DNA of 8,064 nt from JAZDKP01 sp043802925 (GTDB taxonomy: Bacteria; Fibrobacterota; OXYB2-FULL-49-7; JAEUSG01): assembly GCA_043802925.1 (NCBI GenBank), contig JAZDKP010000164.1:1-8064 (forward strand). Reading direction: 5' to 3'. A model generated the notes under the pieces. That model saw only the letters and a program-made list of their open reading frames with translations, was not told the DNA's origin and made no database searches. Of this stretch, positions 7,179 to 8,064 are shown one piece after another. A program made the position numbers and the translations under genes. Position 1 is the first letter of the stretch; each line of letters starts with the position of its first letter.

Positions 7179-8064
7179 ATGGGTAATTTTTTCCCGGCTC
7201 TTTTGACAATGGCCATTGGCGCGGCCTGCGCTCTTAATGTGCCGTTTGACGTTTCAAACTGGTCCGACGTCGCCCGCGACAGCGAAGCGGTCACGGCCGG
7301 GCTTCCCTTGCCCGCCGGAGCGGTGAGCGACCTGACCAAGCTCCGCGTGACGGATGGTTCGGGCAACACGGTCCCGGCCCAGTTCCGCCCCTTAAACAAG
7401 TGGTGGTTTGAAAAGAACACGGGGAAAACAGCCAACCCTTCGACAAAATGGGTCCTGATGGATTTCCAGGCAGCGGTTGCGGCCTCGAATAAAACCAGCT
7501 TCAGCCTCAGGGACGACAACACCGGCTCCGCGCCAACAACCGCGCTTTCCGTGGCCGATGCGGTTGACAAGGTTACAGTGATAACGGGGCCGCTCAAGTT
7601 CACGGTTTCCAAGCAGCATTTCAACCTGTTCGACGAAGCCTGGCTGGACGCCGACCATAACGGTTCTTATGAGGCTTCGGAAAAGATAGTGGCGTCAAAT
7701 CTTGCCAACGGCGGAATCATCACAGCCGGGAATTCGGCCACCCAGGGTTGCGTGGACGGCCAGGACCATTCCGCGTCGCAGAACGCGCCGGAGAGCGTAC
7801 AAATCCTGGAGCAGGGGCCCATGAAAGTGGTCCTCCAGGTTGATGGGCGCCATTATGCAACGTCAGGCGGGGTCACCAAGGGGCTTTACGGATACCAGGT
7901 GTTCATCACCGCGTACGCAGGCCGGCCCTATGTGGACGTACAGTATGCGCTGACCAACACCTATCTGGAAGGCGCCAAGCCGGAAGCGGCCGTGGACCCC
8001 TACAAGGTTTACTCCTGGCCCTTCAAAAAATACCTGGTGAACCTCAACCTCAACCTCGGCGGCG
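7179..8064 (+). CDS. PcRGLX/YetA-like exo-rhamnogalacturonan lyase family protein, second paralogue (3' partial)
   Basis: The frame is open from ATG 7179 to the window edge, giving 295 residues with no stop. Residues 1-18 look like a short hydrophobic leader, with a likely cut near GAACA-LNVP. It lacks the usual lysine/arginine, and C17 leaves a weak lipoprotein alternative. The N-terminal RIFT-type barrel shows the family's pattern: AGLPLPAGAV (40-49), LRVTDGSGNTVPAQFRPL (55-72) and WVLMDFQA (91-98). Residues 131-264 then parallel the start of the first gene: KVTV.TG.L.FT, FNLFD..W.D, a DxDxNG loop (D157, D159, N161) and YVDVQYALTNTY. The visible part is the barrel and the start of the central domain; the alpha/alpha domain and any C-terminal tail lie beyond the window. 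It sits 33 bases after the NHL gene, so it probably belongs to the same operon. Predicted role: extracytoplasmic rhamnogalacturonan-type polysaccharide lyase; substrate not proven. Confidence 0.85.
   Translation, partial: MGNFFPALLTMAIGAACALNVPFDVSNWSDVARDSEAVTAGLPLPAGAVSDLTKLRVTDGSGNTVPAQFRPLNKWWFEKNTGKTANPSTKWVLMDFQAAVAASNKTSFSLRDDNTGSAPTTALSVADAVDKVTVITGPLKFTVSKQHFNLFDEAWLDADHNGSYEASEKIVASNLANGGIITAGNSATQGCVDGQDHSASQNAPESVQILEQGPMKVVLQVDGRHYATSGGVTKGLYGYQVFITAYAGRPYVDVQYALTNTYLEGAKPEAAVDPYKVYSWPFKKYLVNLNLNLGG

Noticed and set aside
7160..7186. GTG at 7160 encoding an arginine-rich start that could supply a basic n-region to the second lyase-like protein
   Set aside because: It is in a different frame and hits TAA at 7184-7186. 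The arginine codons simply come from the purine-rich ribosome binding site. Joining it would need a frameshift with no supporting signal.
8040..8057. Three tandem copies of AACCTC at the window end
   Set aside because: It encodes alternating N-L residues of a beta strand (VNLNLNLGG). Such a short repeat in coding sequence is expected by chance, and the window ends before it could extend.

Overview
The window looks like part of the chromosome of an environmental bacterium that secretes many carbohydrate-active or surface proteins. All four genes lie on the + strand and are separated by 35, 50 and 33 bases, each with a clear Shine-Dalgarno sequence, so they read as one operon. No terminator-like hairpin or convincing promoter is visible between them, and both ends of the operon lie outside the window. 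Three of the four proteins have visible C-termini, and all three end in a FlgD-like / type IX secretion (T9SS) type A sorting-type tail. It is built as PNPF...(I/F)(Y/F)DI.G...WDG.D..G...S.GVY(F)...(L)(L).(R/K). Such tails are typical of the Fibrobacterota-Chlorobiota-Bacteroidota (FCB) superphylum and related candidate phyla. The exact lineage cannot be fixed from this sequence.

Layout. Bases 1-2617 hold the 3' part (871 residues) of a large secreted protein of the PcRGLX/YetA type (exo-rhamnogalacturonan lyase-like, PL26-like). Bases 2653-4317 encode a 554-residue secreted beta-propeller with two Asp-box (BNR) motifs. Bases 4368-7145 encode a 925-residue secreted protein with an N-terminal FlgD-like Ig domain, an NHL-type propeller and the same type of C-terminal tail. 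Bases 7179-8064 hold the first 295 residues of a second PcRGLX/YetA-like protein, paralogous to the first gene and open at the window end.

How they may work together (inference): two paralogous rhamnogalacturonan lyase-like enzymes bracket two non-enzymatic-looking propellers in one transcription unit. All the proteins appear to be exported, and at least three carry a C-terminal sorting/anchoring tail. The simplest reading is an extracellular or cell-surface system for breaking down a rhamnogalacturonan-I-like (pectic) or related uronic-acid polysaccharide, with the propellers binding glycan or acting as scaffolds. No transporter, SusC/D pair, regulator, RNA gene, mobile element or CRISPR is visible.

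Two sequence-level features stand out. The last 252 bases of the two propeller genes are an ungapped near-repeat (about 83% identical by hand count), although the propellers they terminate are unrelated. The first gene carries a different, AT-rich tail, and its base composition falls along its length, suggesting mosaic assembly of these modular proteins.
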